Assembly (NCBI RefSeq): GCF_004345705.1
Contig: NZ_SLWV01000006.1
Location: forward strand, 1 to 64,000
DNA: 64,000 nt
Reading direction: 5' to 3'
From: Marinisporobacter balticus
Lineage (GTDB): Bacteria > Bacillota > Clostridia > Peptostreptococcales > Thermotaleaceae
Shown: positions 15,500 to 24,523 of the stretch, piece after piece
Numbering within the stretch: position 1 is the stretch's first letter
How the letters are laid out: each line of letters begins with the position of its first letter
Program-made: the position numbers and the translations under genes
The notes under the pieces: generated by a model
Databases searched by the model: none
Told to the model about the DNA's origin: nothing
The model's input: the letters and a program-made list of their open reading frames with translations, nothing else

Positions 15500-16045
15500 T
15501 TGGAATATTCACAAAGTGCACTTGTGGAAGGAATAAAAAATAAAGACGTACTTGCTTATGAACATATGATTGGCCAATATACAAAAATAATTTATTGTCT
15601 AGCTTATAATATTTTATCTGGGTATCTTAATAAGGAAGATATGGAGGAATGTGTATCGGATGTTTTTCTAGATGCATGGATGAAAATTAATGAGTTTGAC
15701 CAAGAAAAAGGAAATTTTAGGACATGGCTTTTGATTTTAACAAAATATAAAGCACTTACATATAAACGCAAAAAAAAGGGAAGCAATGTGGTTGATATTG
15801 AAAAGTTTGAAATAAAAGATAACTATAATCTAGAGAAACAATTTTTTTTAAGACAAGATCAAGAAAAGGTGATAAAAATAATCAACGCATTCAACAAAAT
15901 AGATAAAGAAATATTTTTTAGAAGATATTTCTTTGATGAAAAAATAAATGATTTAGCACAGGCGTTCAATTTATCGAGATCCGCTATAGATAATAGGCTT
16001 TTAAGAGGAAGAATGATTATAAAGGAGGGATTAGATTATGAATGA
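15500..16045 (+). CDS. ECF-type RNA polymerase sigma factor
   Basis: The 181-residue protein has region 2 at about 20-90 (MIGQYTKIIYCLAYNIL, ECVSDVFLDAWMKINEFD, GNFRTWLLILTKYKAL) and region 4 at about 122-178 (AQAFNLSRSAIDNRLLRGRMIIK, the DNA-binding helix-turn-helix). This is the usual ECF layout. TTG 15500 is taken as start because AAAGGGGG ends eight bases before it; the GTG at 15491 overlaps that site. The stop overlaps the start of the next gene by eight bases. That gene encodes a membrane protein of the DUF4179 anti-sigma type, so the pair forms an envelope-signal module. Confidence 0.9.
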   Translation: MEYSQSALVEGIKNKDVLAYEHMIGQYTKIIYCLAYNILSGYLNKEDMEECVSDVFLDAWMKINEFDQEKGNFRTWLLILTKYKALTYKRKKKGSNVVDIEKFEIKDNYNLEKQFFLRQDQEKVIKIINAFNKIDKEIFFRRYFFDEKINDLAQAFNLSRSAIDNRLLRGRMIIKEGLDYE

Positions 16046-17378
16046 AGATAAATTAATTGAACTGCTAAGTAATTTTGATGATGATTTGGTTGAAAAAGAA
16101 ATTGATAAATTATTAGAAGGGGTTGAAATAGACATGGATTCTATAAACAAAAAAGCGAATAAAAAGTTAAACGATCATAATGAAAAAGGTAAGGGGAGAA
16201 AAAGATTTCCATATGTGGCGGCCGCTTGTGTATGCTTGCTGTGTATCACTACGGCATATGCGGATGATATTTCAGGTGTTATAAAGTCATTCTTTAACAA
16301 AACCCCTGTATATTCCACTATTGTGGATGGGGATGCCTATTATTTAAAAGAAAGCTATCCTTTAAATAAAGATATTCAAATCAAAAATGCAATGGTCTCA
16401 GAAGGAAAGTTAGAAATGGAAGTCACTACAAGTTTAAATTTAAAGCTAGAGGATATAAAGATTACACCTAAAAATGACCCAAATAAAGTGTATTGTGTAG
16501 GGGGTTACTCGGGGGAGGAAAATGAGTATTTTTTAAGCTTTATGAATAAAACAGAAAAGAATTATAATATTAAACCTTTTAAAGACTTTAACATATATAT
16601 TGCAGGAGATACTTATGATGTTTCATTAGAAGAAGCTAAAAGCTTAGATGTAGAAGATAAAATTTATACGGGTGATGCTACAGAAAACAATATAGAGGGT
16701 GTAAATATGGGCGCCCAAAAGCTCTATAAAAATGGGAAAGTAAACATTCAATTGATTGCGGCATTTGACGATAAAGATTTAAAATTAACTAGTCTTGGAA
16801 AACCAACTGAAACAAAAGTAGTATCTACAACAGAAAACCGAGGGAAAGAGGGGATCATGGGGTCTTCTACAAGCAGCAAAGCAGAGGATCTTTATGTATT
16901 TGACGAGTCAAATGATGAATATAAGCTTGAAATTCCAAAAGATGCAAAGGGTCGTCCTGTAACAACATTTGAAACAAATGCACCGAAAGACAAAAACTTA
17001 ACTTTAAAATTGCCTGCAATCATTGCTGGCTATGAAAAAACAATGGATTCATTTGAACTAAATATTCCTAAGGAGGGGGAAGTAACTTTAAATAAAGAGA
17101 TTGATTTTAATATCCAAAAGGCTGTTGTTAAAAATATTAAAAGAGTATCCCCGACATCTGCTCAGGTAGAATTGGAATTAAATACGGATGGGGATGAAAA
17201 TATAAATATAAGATCTTTTGATTTTTATAGCGCTGATATGGGAAAAATAGTTGCTGAATTTGATGGTGACAAAGGAATCGTGAATTTAGAATTCGATAAA
17301 AATATTGATACGACCAATATTGAAATATCTTATCCTGATTTTGTAATGAATGGCAATTGGATTATTGATATGAAATAG
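16038..17378 (+). CDS. DUF4179-type membrane anti-sigma factor
   Basis: The 446-residue protein has a cytoplasmic acidic head (about 1-55, LIELLSNFDDDLVEKEIDKLLEG), one membrane segment at about 58-76 (YVAAACVCLLCITTAYA) and a large extracytoplasmic part made mostly of beta strands. The start of the outer part (DISGVIKSFFN) matches the DUF4179 family found behind ECF sigma factors in Clostridia. It would hold the sigma factor at the membrane until an envelope signal arrives; the signal is unknown. The eight-base overlap with the sigma gene implies coupled translation. A convergent terminator follows. Confidence 0.85.
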   Translation: MNEDKLIELLSNFDDDLVEKEIDKLLEGVEIDMDSINKKANKKLNDHNEKGKGRKRFPYVAAACVCLLCITTAYADDISGVIKSFFNKTPVYSTIVDGDAYYLKESYPLNKDIQIKNAMVSEGKLEMEVTTSLNLKLEDIKITPKNDPNKVYCVGGYSGEENEYFLSFMNKTEKNYNIKPFKDFNIYIAGDTYDVSLEEAKSLDVEDKIYTGDATENNIEGVNMGAQKLYKNGKVNIQLIAAFDDKDLKLTSLGKPTETKVVSTTENRGKEGIMGSSTSSKAEDLYVFDESNDEYKLEIPKDAKGRPVTTFETNAPKDKNLTLKLPAIIAGYEKTMDSFELNIPKEGEVTLNKEIDFNIQKAVVKNIKRVSPTSAQVELELNTDGDENINIRSFDFYSADMGKIVAEFDGDKGIVNLEFDKNIDTTNIEISYPDFVMNGNWIIDMK

Positions 17379-17426
17379 AAATATAACAAAAACGTGAGTT
17401 TCGTAGGAAACTTGATAAAAAATTTA

Positions 17427-17461
17427 GCCTCATTTTCCTTATGTTTCAAGGAAGATGAGGC
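17427..17461. terminator. Bidirectional terminator between convergent genes
   Basis: GCCTCATTTTCCTT (17427-17440) pairs with AAGGAAGATGAGGC (17448-17461). It lies between the anti-sigma gene and the convergent sigma-54 activator gene, with T-rich sequence on the plus side. Confidence 0.75.
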
Positions 17462-17480
17462 TTTTGTCTTGTTATAGGTT

Positions 17481-19124
17481 TTACAGCTGGATATGACCGC
17501 TTTTTATTTTTCTATGAATTGTGGACTGGTTTATTCCTAGTGCTTCTGATGCTCTGTTGATAGAACCATATTTACGGATCGCTTTTGGGATCATCATTTG
17601 GTCTACCACACGGTATACTGTATTTAGATTTGTGTAACCGCTAATTATTACGGATGGTTGAGTATCTGCTGGAGATGTATTAATCGTATCGAGATTAATA
17701 AGAATATTAAATTCATCCTCTCTAACGACATCTTTTGTAGAAAGAACTACAAATCGTTCTATCATATTTTTTAGTTCTCGGATATTCCCTGGCCAATTAT
17801 AATCATGAAGGAGATTCATGGCAGTGGAAGAAATTTTTAATTTCCGATTATACTTTTTGTTATAAAATTCAAGGAAATATTCAATTAATGGTAAAATATC
17901 TTCTGTTCTGCTTCTAAGCGGAGGTATTTTTATAGGGATGACGCTGAGTCGGTAATATAAATCTTGTCTGAATTTTTTTCGAGTATGTAATTCGGCATCT
18001 GGAACGTTTGTAGCACTGATATACCTAATATCTACATGAATTGGCGTATTTCCACCGATTCTTGTAATAGTATTTTCTTGTATTACACGCAGAAGTTTTG
18101 TTTGCATGTGCATAGGTAACTCACCAATTTCATCTAAAAATACGGTGCCTCCGTTTGCTTCCTCTAGCAGACCTTTTCTGCCACCTTTTTTTGCACCAGT
18201 AAATGCACCTTCCTCATAGCCAAAGAATTCAGATTCCAGAAGTTCGGTAGGAATTGCACCACAGTTAATGGAAACAAAAGGCTTATCTCTTCTTTGGCTG
18301 TAGCGATAAATTGTTTTTGCAATAATTTCTTTTCCTACACCCGATTCACCGTTAATAAAAATATAAGAATCAGAAGACGCAGCGCGGATAACCATTTGTT
18401 TAATATTTTCCATAATTATACTTTTACTGATGTATTCTATAGCTTCCGGTTGTTGCGTATCAAATTTCATTTGGCTTGCTAGCTTTATGAGGCGAGTAAT
18501 ATCTCTGCCTGTTAAAACACCGCCCTTTAAATTTCCGTTAGAATGGAAAGAGGGTGAAGCAGTATAGGCAATACCCTTACCGTTTGGATAGATTACATTT
18601 CTATGCAGCTTTTTCTTAGACTTCAACATATCGATTAATATTGGATTATGCACAAGTCCTTTTTTTGAAATTTCATAGATACTGTTTCCGATTGCTTCGG
18701 AACGCTTAAAGGGAAGGATATCATCACAAATTGGATTCATTTTCTCAATTACGCCATATTCATTAAAGATAACAACAACATCATCGATATGCTCAATTAC
18801 ATTATCAATAGTTTTGCTATCTAAAATAGATTTATCAAAGAGATAAAGTATGTTTGTTTCATTACTATTATTTTTGATGCAATAAATATTTACACGAGAG
18901 TTTAAATCCTTGAATTTAATGGTACGGATTAAAGGTTCATTTTTTATTATTTCCTGAAAATTAAAATCAGCATCAAGGTCTTGAATATTTTGGGGTTTTT
19001 TGACATTGATATATTCGAAGACATTATCCATTATAACGTTTGTGTGTAATATTTTTCCTGAATTATTGCAGACAATTACAGGATTGTATAGCTTATCTAA
19101 GAAATCATTATGAATACGATTCAT
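17481..19124 (-). CDS. Sigma-54-dependent transcriptional activator (PAS, AAA+, Fis HTH)
   Basis: The 547-residue protein has two PAS-like sensory regions at about 5-100 and 105-215 (FNEYGVIEKMNP; GGVLTGRDIT). A sigma-54 AAA+ domain covers about 230-465 with Walker A GESGVGKE, the sigma-54 contact loop GAFTGA and Walker B GGTVFLDEIGEL. A Fis-type helix-turn-helix ends the protein (SINRASEALGINQSTIHRKI). Members activate -24/-12 promoters from upstream sites. It is transcribed away from the lactate-permease/CoA cluster, where two such promoters with paired palindromic sites are seen, so it is the obvious activator. The PAS ligand is unknown; a 2-hydroxy acid or its CoA ester is plausible. Confidence 0.93.
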   Translation of the reverse strand: MNRIHNDFLDKLYNPVIVCNNSGKILHTNVIMDNVFEYINVKKPQNIQDLDADFNFQEIIKNEPLIRTIKFKDLNSRVNIYCIKNNSNETNILYLFDKSILDSKTIDNVIEHIDDVVVIFNEYGVIEKMNPICDDILPFKRSEAIGNSIYEISKKGLVHNPILIDMLKSKKKLHRNVIYPNGKGIAYTASPSFHSNGNLKGGVLTGRDITRLIKLASQMKFDTQQPEAIEYISKSIIMENIKQMVIRAASSDSYIFINGESGVGKEIIAKTIYRYSQRRDKPFVSINCGAIPTELLESEFFGYEEGAFTGAKKGGRKGLLEEANGGTVFLDEIGELPMHMQTKLLRVIQENTITRIGGNTPIHVDIRYISATNVPDAELHTRKKFRQDLYYRLSVIPIKIPPLRSRTEDILPLIEYFLEFYNKKYNRKLKISSTAMNLLHDYNWPGNIRELKNMIERFVVLSTKDVVREDEFNILINLDTINTSPADTQPSVIISGYTNLNTVYRVVDQMMIPKAIRKYGSINRASEALGINQSTIHRKIKSGHIQL

Positions 19125-19274
19125 TTAACAACCAGCCTTTCTTAAATAGTTATAGATAACATATAAAAAATGTTACTTTTATAACAAATAATAACATAAT
19201 TCTCCATAAATAGATATAGCTTTCAAAATATGAATGATAATAATCAACAAAAAACCTATTTATTGTAAGAAAAT

Positions 19275-19311
19275 GCTTGCAGAATGCACGTATATTATGC
19301 ATTTTGCAAGC
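19275..19311 (+). promoter_or_regulatory. Upstream activator site of the first sigma-54 promoter
   Basis: GCTTGCAGAATGCA (19275-19288) and TGCATTTTGCAAGC (19298-19311) form an inverted repeat with 13 of 14 bases matching. Each arm carries the TTGCAAAATGCA unit found again before the second promoter. The site ends about 73 bases before the -24 element, a normal place for an activator of sigma-54. Confidence 0.75.
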
Positions 19312-19383
19312 GTTTTTTGCTAGCTTAATACAGATTTCTTTAAAAAAGGTTGATTTTAAAGGGATTGTACATTGATAAAAATT

Positions 19384-19401
19384 TGGCATAATATTTGCTT
19401 T
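19384..19401 (+). promoter_or_regulatory. Sigma-54 (-24/-12) promoter of the permease gene
   Basis: TGGCATAATATTTGCTTT matches the consensus TGGCAC-N5-TTGC with GG at 19385-19386 and GC at 19397-19398, the required 12-base offset. It lies about 135 bases before the permease start. Confidence 0.85.
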
Positions 19402-19438
19402 GAATAATAGGGTAGCCGGGTAGCTAAGACCTGTGTGA

Positions 19439-19487
19439 ATTTCCAGTGAGTTTATATCTCATGTAGTCAGTTTATTTACTGGAAATT
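19439..19487 (+). other. Stem-loop in the permease mRNA leader
   Basis: AATTTCCAGT (19439-19448) and ACTGGAAATT (19478-19487) form a perfect 10-base stem with a 29-base loop inside the leader between the sigma-54 promoter and the permease gene. It has no T-run, so it is not an intrinsic terminator. Function unknown. Confidence 0.45.
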
Positions 19488-19534
19488 AGTTCAAAATTGA
19501 CTACAAATCTTATTATACGAGGAGATGGAATGTG

Positions 19535-21019
19535 ATGTTTTTAGCAATATTACCAATTATAGTAGTTTTAGTAGGAATGATTGTGTTAAAAAAATCAGCA
19601 GTAATCGTATCCCCTGTTACACTTATATTTACTATTATTTTAGGCATTATCAGCTTTCATGCACCGATGGGTGAAATGACAACTCAAACATGGAAAGGTG
19701 TTGTAGAAGGGGGGAAAATAATATTCCTTGTCTGGTCTGCTTTTGCTATGTTGGTAATGCTTCAGAAGACAAAGGCGATGGATGGAATCAAGATTGCACT
19801 TGCAGGTATTACAGATGACAAAAGAATTCTTTTAATTATGATTGGTTTCTGTTTCAGTATTTTCCTTGAGGGTGCGGCAGGAGCAGGTACACCAACCGCA
19901 ATTTGCGCACCATTTTTAGTGGGTATTGGTTTTACGCCACTATCAGCAGCAATTGCGGGTATGCTTGGAGCAGGTATTGCACCTTCTTGGGGTGGTGCAG
20001 GAGCAACCACTATTGTTGGGCATCAGGCAGTGGCAGAGCATATCGCATTGCAGGATGTTACAGCTATCTCCGGCAGACTTGCCATGCTTGGGGCATTTGT
20101 AGTTCCGATTATTATGATTTATGTGTTAATCGGGAAAAAAGGATTCAAAGGCTTATGGGGTTATATATTATATATAGGAGCAGTGTTAGCGGGTTCTTTC
20201 TTCTTTATTTCAAATTTTATAGGAACAGAGGTTGTAAGTTTAGGCTGTGGGGCCATAGGGATTATCGCAAGTCTTATTTATGTAAAGGTATCAAAGCATC
20301 AAGCGCCTGAGGAATATAGGTATATTCCTGCAACGTTATCGAAAGAGGAGAAATCATTAATTCCAAATACTTGGAAAGCGTTTGCGCCGTACTTGATTTT
20401 AATCATCGCGTTACCTGCCATCAGATTTTCTTTCCCGCTTGCAGTATTAGCAAAATATGGATATGTTGTTTGGATTGCAGCTGTGATTTTTGCGATCGTT
20501 TTTATTGGGTCACTCATATTAAATAGTCCAAAAGATTATTTCTCTTATTTAAAAGAAAGTTTAGTAAAGGTAATCCCGGCATTTATTTCGATGGGAGCGT
20601 TATTATCTGTAGCGAATATTATGAAATCCACAGGAATGCTTGCTATTATTGCACAGGGATTAGCAGATGTAGCTGGAAATGGATATCCTGTAGTTGCAGT
20701 ATTCATTGGTTCTCTGGGTACATTTATTGCGGGAACGGGACTTGGATCAAATGTAATGTTCGGACCGATGCATATGCAGGCTGCAGAATTATTAAGCTTA
20801 AACAAGGTTGCATTATTCTCTTGTCAGAACGTAGGGGGAGCAATTGGTAATATGATTTGTCCTAACAACATTGTTGCAGTAGCGGCAACTGTTGACACTT
20901 TAGGTCAAGAGGGCGAAATTATGAAAAAATGTATTCCGAGCTGGTTGGTGCTTTTAATTATTTACGGTGCTGCAGGTTTGCTTTATACCCATATATTATT
21001 TCCAACCGTTGGAATGTAG
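19535..21019 (+). CDS. Lactate permease (LctP) family transporter
   Basis: The 494-residue protein is almost wholly hydrophobic with about 12 or more membrane segments. It has the family motif region FLEGAAGAGTPTAICAPFLVGIGF at about 110-133 and GAGIAPSWGGAGATTIVG after it. LctP proteins take up L-lactate, D-lactate or glycolate with protons. I prefer ATG 19535 to the adjacent GTG 19532. It is the first gene of the sigma-54-controlled cluster. In the well-known hadAIBC clusters this place is taken by a 2-hydroxyacid dehydrogenase, so here the hydroxy acid seems to be imported instead. The substrate is not proven. Confidence 0.85.
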   Translation: MFLAILPIIVVLVGMIVLKKSAVIVSPVTLIFTIILGIISFHAPMGEMTTQTWKGVVEGGKIIFLVWSAFAMLVMLQKTKAMDGIKIALAGITDDKRILLIMIGFCFSIFLEGAAGAGTPTAICAPFLVGIGFTPLSAAIAGMLGAGIAPSWGGAGATTIVGHQAVAEHIALQDVTAISGRLAMLGAFVVPIIMIYVLIGKKGFKGLWGYILYIGAVLAGSFFFISNFIGTEVVSLGCGAIGIIASLIYVKVSKHQAPEEYRYIPATLSKEEKSLIPNTWKAFAPYLILIIALPAIRFSFPLAVLAKYGYVVWIAAVIFAIVFIGSLILNSPKDYFSYLKESLVKVIPAFISMGALLSVANIMKSTGMLAIIAQGLADVAGNGYPVVAVFIGSLGTFIAGTGLGSNVMFGPMHMQAAELLSLNKVALFSCQNVGGAIGNMICPNNIVAVAATVDTLGQEGEIMKKCIPSWLVLLIIYGAAGLLYTHILFPTVGM

Positions 21020-21046
21020 TTCGACTGAAAAAAGAAAACATAGCTT

Positions 21047-21079
21047 TTGCAAAATGCAAGTAGTGTGTGCAAGATGCAA
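21047..21079 (+). promoter_or_regulatory. Upstream activator sites of the second sigma-54 promoter
   Basis: TTGCAAAATGCAA (21047-21059) and GTGCAAGATGCAA (21067-21079) are two copies, in direct order, of the unit seen before the permease promoter. They end about 77 bases before the -24 element, the same distance as at the first promoter. Confidence 0.72.
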
Positions 21080-21155
21080 GTGATTTGGCAGAAAAAAACA
21101 ATCGTGGGCAATGGAAAAGATTGATTTTAAAAGATTGTTTACGAATAAAAAGCGT

Positions 21156-21173
21156 TGGCATGGTTATTGCTTT
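21156..21173 (+). promoter_or_regulatory. Sigma-54 (-24/-12) promoter of the CoA-transferase operon
   Basis: TGGCATGGTTATTGCTTT has GG at 21157-21158 and GC at 21169-21170. It matches the first promoter at the conserved positions and stands about 45 bases before the gene at 21219. Confidence 0.85.
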
Positions 21174-21218
21174 AAATAGTTGTAAAGCATAAAAATACTT
21201 TTAAAAAGGAGAATAGAT

Positions 21219-22427
21219 ATGAGTGATAAATGGTTATTAAAAGGTGTTAAGGTAGTAGAATTTGCGACATTTGTAGCGGCACCGAGCTGTGCAAAGATGT
21301 TAGCTGACTGGGGTGCCGATGTTATTAAAGTGGAACCTATTTCAGGAGAAGGACAGAGAACAGTCGGTTTAGCTTATTCTTCACCGGCAACAGAGGACGA
21401 AAATCCTTGGTTTGAAAATGAAAACTTCAATAAAAAAAGTATTTGTATTAATGTAAAAAGTGCTGAGGGTAAGGAAGCTTTTCATAAATTAATTTCCCAA
21501 GCGGACGTTTTTGTAACCAACGTAAGAGTAGGCGCTCTAAAGAAAATAGGATTATCTTATGAGCAGTTAAAGGAACAACATCCTGGACTTGTGTTTGCAC
21601 AGATTTTGGGCTATGGAGAAAAGGGTCCATTGAAAGATAAACCAGGTTTTGATTACACATCTTATTTTGCAAGAGGCGGTGTAATGGCATCGCTTATGGA
21701 AAAGGATACGTCACCTTTAAATGGTGCAGCAGGATTTGGTGACCATTATTCAGGCATTGCATTGGCAGCAGGAACCTGTGCCGCTCTTGTGAACAAGGCA
21801 AGAACAGGCAAAGGGGAAAAAGTTACAGTAAGTCTTTACCATATGGGTATCTACGGCTTAGGCTGTATGATTTTTTCAGACCAGTATGGAAACAAAATGC
21901 CTATGACAAGATTAAGCCCTAACTCACCAGTATGTAACTCATACCAATGTAAAGACGGCAGATGGATTCAGTTAGCGTTAATTCAGTATGACCAGTGGAT
22001 TGGCAGATTCTTTAAGGCTATTAAAAGAGAAGAATTAATAAATGATGATAGATATAATACCCGTACAGGAATGGTTCAGCATGTAGAAGAAATGGTTAGC
22101 ATGGTAGCAGAGGCTATGCTTGAGAAAACTCTGGATGAATGGGAAGAAACCCTTCTTGAATATGATGTTCCTTTTGAAAGAGTTCAGCGTTGTGAAGATA
22201 TTGTTAAGGACGAACAGGCATGGGCCAACGATTATTTAGTGAAGAAAACCTATGATTCAGGAAATGAGGGTATTTTAATAAACACACCTGTGAAATTTGG
22301 AGAAATGGGAATCAGAGAAATGACTCCAGCACCTAGAATTACAGAAAATACAGACGAAATTTTAACCGCTATCGGTTATTCAAATGAAAAAATTGAAGAG
22401 ATGAAAGAAATCAAAGCAGTAAGATAG
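21219..22427 (+). CDS. hadA: Type III CoA-transferase (CaiB/BaiF; HadA/FldA-like)
   Basis: The 402-residue protein has the CaiB/BaiF pattern: LKGVKVVEFATFVAAPSCAKMLADWGADVIKVE at the start, GEGQRTVG, and GFDYTSYFARGG with the catalytic aspartate expected in the GFD region near residue 146. It would move CoA between an acyl-CoA product and the incoming 2-hydroxy acid. Gene order (CoA-transferase, activator, two dehydratase subunits, acyl-CoA dehydrogenase, EtfBA) is that of the leucine- and aromatic-acid-reducing clusters of Clostridia, hence the name. The actual acid could be lactate, 2-hydroxyisocaproate or an aryl-lactate. A sigma-54 promoter lies just upstream. Confidence 0.88.
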   Translation: MSDKWLLKGVKVVEFATFVAAPSCAKMLADWGADVIKVEPISGEGQRTVGLAYSSPATEDENPWFENENFNKKSICINVKSAEGKEAFHKLISQADVFVTNVRVGALKKIGLSYEQLKEQHPGLVFAQILGYGEKGPLKDKPGFDYTSYFARGGVMASLMEKDTSPLNGAAGFGDHYSGIALAAGTCAALVNKARTGKGEKVTVSLYHMGIYGLGCMIFSDQYGNKMPMTRLSPNSPVCNSYQCKDGRWIQLALIQYDQWIGRFFKAIKREELINDDRYNTRTGMVQHVEEMVSMVAEAMLEKTLDEWEETLLEYDVPFERVQRCEDIVKDEQAWANDYLVKKTYDSGNEGILINTPVKFGEMGIREMTPAPRITENTDEILTAIGYSNEKIEEMKEIKAVR

Positions 22428-22502
22428 TGTGAATGGTGGCTAATGCTACAATCTTTCTGGGAAATTTGATTTTTCAAAAAGATTTAAGAGAGGATAATGA
22501 AT

Positions 22503-23279
22503 ATGTATACAATGGGATTAGATATAGGTTCTACAGCATCTAAGGGCGTGATTGTAGAGAACGGCAAGAAGATTGTTGCTGTTGCAACGATTCCTTCTGG
22601 TACCGGTACGGCAGGACCAACGAAGACAGTAAAGGAATTGTTCAGCCAGCTGTCAATTGAACGCAAGGATATTGAAAAACTAGTTGTGACAGGTTATGGA
22701 AGAATGAAATATACAGATGCTGATAAACAAATCAGTGAGCTTAGCTGTCACACGAAGGGGGTACATTTTCTTGTACCTACGGTGAGGACTATCATCGACA
22801 TCGGTGGGCAAGATGCTAAGGCTTTAAAGCTAGATGCACAAGGAAAGCTACTTAACTTTGTTATGAATGATAAATGTGCTGCCGGAACAGGACGTTTTCT
22901 GGATGTTATGGCTAAGATACTTGAGGTTCAAGTTTCGGAACTTGGGGAGTTATCTGCAAAATCTACACAAGAAATTTCAATCAGCAGTACCTGTACTGTG
23001 TTTGCAGAGTCTGAGGTAATCTCACATCTGTCAAATGATATTCCTGTAGAGGATATTATTTCAGGAATTCATGCTTCTGTTGCCAAACGAGTTTCTTCTC
23101 TTGCTAAACGGGTAGGGATTCAAGAAGATGTGGTAATGGTTGGTGGTGTAGCCCAAAATAGTGGTGTTGTAAGCGCTATGGAAAAATCAATTGGAATGAG
23201 CATCATCATTCCTGAATTAGCTCAGGTAACAGGAGCCTTAGGAGCAGCCTTATATGCTTTTGAGGAAATGAAAAAATAA
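22503..23279 (+). CDS. hadI: 2-hydroxyacyl-CoA dehydratase activator ATPase
   Basis: The 258-residue protein belongs to the BadF/HgdC activator family. It has the ASKHA nucleotide-binding motif GLDIGSTASKG at about 5-15, DIGGQDAKALK, the first cluster cysteine in NDKCAAGTGRFLDVMA, the second in SSTCTVFAESEVI, and VMVGGVAQNSGV near the end. As a homodimer it carries one [4Fe-4S] cluster and injects a high-energy electron into the dehydratase at the cost of ATP. ATG 22503 has better spacing from AGAGGAT than ATG 22497. The product is needed only in small amounts. It is placed directly before its target subunits. Confidence 0.93.
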   Translation: MYTMGLDIGSTASKGVIVENGKKIVAVATIPSGTGTAGPTKTVKELFSQLSIERKDIEKLVVTGYGRMKYTDADKQISELSCHTKGVHFLVPTVRTIIDIGGQDAKALKLDAQGKLLNFVMNDKCAAGTGRFLDVMAKILEVQVSELGELSAKSTQEISISSTCTVFAESEVISHLSNDIPVEDIISGIHASVAKRVSSLAKRVGIQEDVVMVGGVAQNSGVVSAMEKSIGMSIIIPELAQVTGALGAALYAFEEMKK

Positions 23280-23302
23280 GGAGATTTTAGAGGGGGATAA
23301 AA

Positions 23303-24523
23303 ATGAGCGATAAATTAGTATCAAAAGACGTGATTGCAAATCTATTGGCTGATCAATATTCAAATGCATTTAAAGCAAAGGAAAAAGGAGAGCCGGTTGG
23401 CTGGTCTACTTCTGTATTTCCGCAGGAACTTCCTGAAAGCTTCGGACTCAGCATTTGTTACCCTGAAAATCAAGCGGCAGGAATCGCAGCAAAAAGAGAA
23501 TCATTAAAGCTATGTAATATTGCAGAAGACAAGGGATATTCTATTGATCTATGTGCGTATGCAAGAACTAATTTTGGTTTTATTGAAAACGGCGGATGCG
23601 AAAGCTTAAATATGCCAAGACCTGATTTTCTTTTATGCTGTAACAATATCTGTAATCAAGTGATCAAATGGTATGAAAATATTTCAAAGGAGTTAAATAT
23701 CCCATTGATTATGATTGATACTACCTTTAACAATGAGTATGAGGTGGGTCAAGAGAGAATTGATTATTTAAAAGGTCAGTTTGAAGAGGCTATCAAACAG
23801 CTTGAGAAGATTTCTGGCAAAAAGTTTGACCCCAAAAAGTTTGAAGAGGTTATGAAGATATCAGCAGAGAACGGAAGGCTTTGGAAATACTCAATGAGTT
23901 TGCCGAGTGCAGATCCTTCCCCTATGAATGGGTTTGATTTATTCAACTATATGGCTGTAATTGTCTGTGCAAGAGGAAAACAGGAAACAACAGATGCGTT
24001 TAAATTATTAATTGCTGAGCTAGAAGAGAGAATTAAAAATAAAGAAACAACTTTTAGAGGTGAAGAAAAATATAGAATCATGATGGAAGGAATTCCTTGC
24101 TGGCCTTACATAGGATATAAAATGAAAACCTTAGCAAAATATGGCGTAAATATGACAGGAAGTGTTTACCCAGATGCATGGGCTTTGCAGTATGAAGCTA
24201 ATGATTTAGATGGTATGGCAAGAGCCTATAGCAGTATGTTTAATAATGTAAATTTAGATAGAATGTCAAAATACAGAATTGATTCCTTGAATTTAGGGAA
24301 ATGTGATGGTGCATTCTACCACATGAACAGAAGCTGTAAATTAATGAGCTTAATTCAGTATGAAATGGCAAGAAAAGTGGGAGAGGCAACAGACTTACCA
24401 TTTGCAGGATTTGATGGTGACCAGGCTGACCCAAGATGCTTCACAGAGGCACAGTTTGAAACCAGAATTCAAGGGTTAATTGAGATTATGGAGGAAAGAA
24501 AAAAATCAGGGGGTGCAAAATAA
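23303..24523 (+). CDS. hadB: 2-hydroxyacyl-CoA dehydratase subunit (HadB-like)
   Basis: The 406-residue protein is an HgdB/FldB-family dehydratase subunit. Cysteines expected to bind its [4Fe-4S] cluster are in LSICYPENQAAG, IDLCAYARTN and LLCCNNICNQV in the first 120 residues. LPFAGFDGDQADPRCF near the C-terminus is also typical of the family. With HadC it removes water from a (R)-2-hydroxyacyl-CoA by a ketyl-radical mechanism to give the (E)-2-enoyl-CoA. Its stop shares one base with the start of hadC (TAATG), which keeps subunit synthesis balanced. Confidence 0.93.
   Translation: MSDKLVSKDVIANLLADQYSNAFKAKEKGEPVGWSTSVFPQELPESFGLSICYPENQAAGIAAKRESLKLCNIAEDKGYSIDLCAYARTNFGFIENGGCESLNMPRPDFLLCCNNICNQVIKWYENISKELNIPLIMIDTTFNNEYEVGQERIDYLKGQFEEAIKQLEKISGKKFDPKKFEEVMKISAENGRLWKYSMSLPSADPSPMNGFDLFNYMAVIVCARGKQETTDAFKLLIAELEERIKNKETTFRGEEKYRIMMEGIPCWPYIGYKMKTLAKYGVNMTGSVYPDAWALQYEANDLDGMARAYSSMFNNVNLDRMSKYRIDSLNLGKCDGAFYHMNRSCKLMSLIQYEMARKVGEATDLPFAGFDGDQADPRCFTEAQFETRIQGLIEIMEERKKSGGAK

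Noticed and set aside
19903..20310. 135-codon frame inside the permease gene
   Set aside because: It overlaps fully a clear LctP-family gene in another frame and shows no start signal or family sequence.
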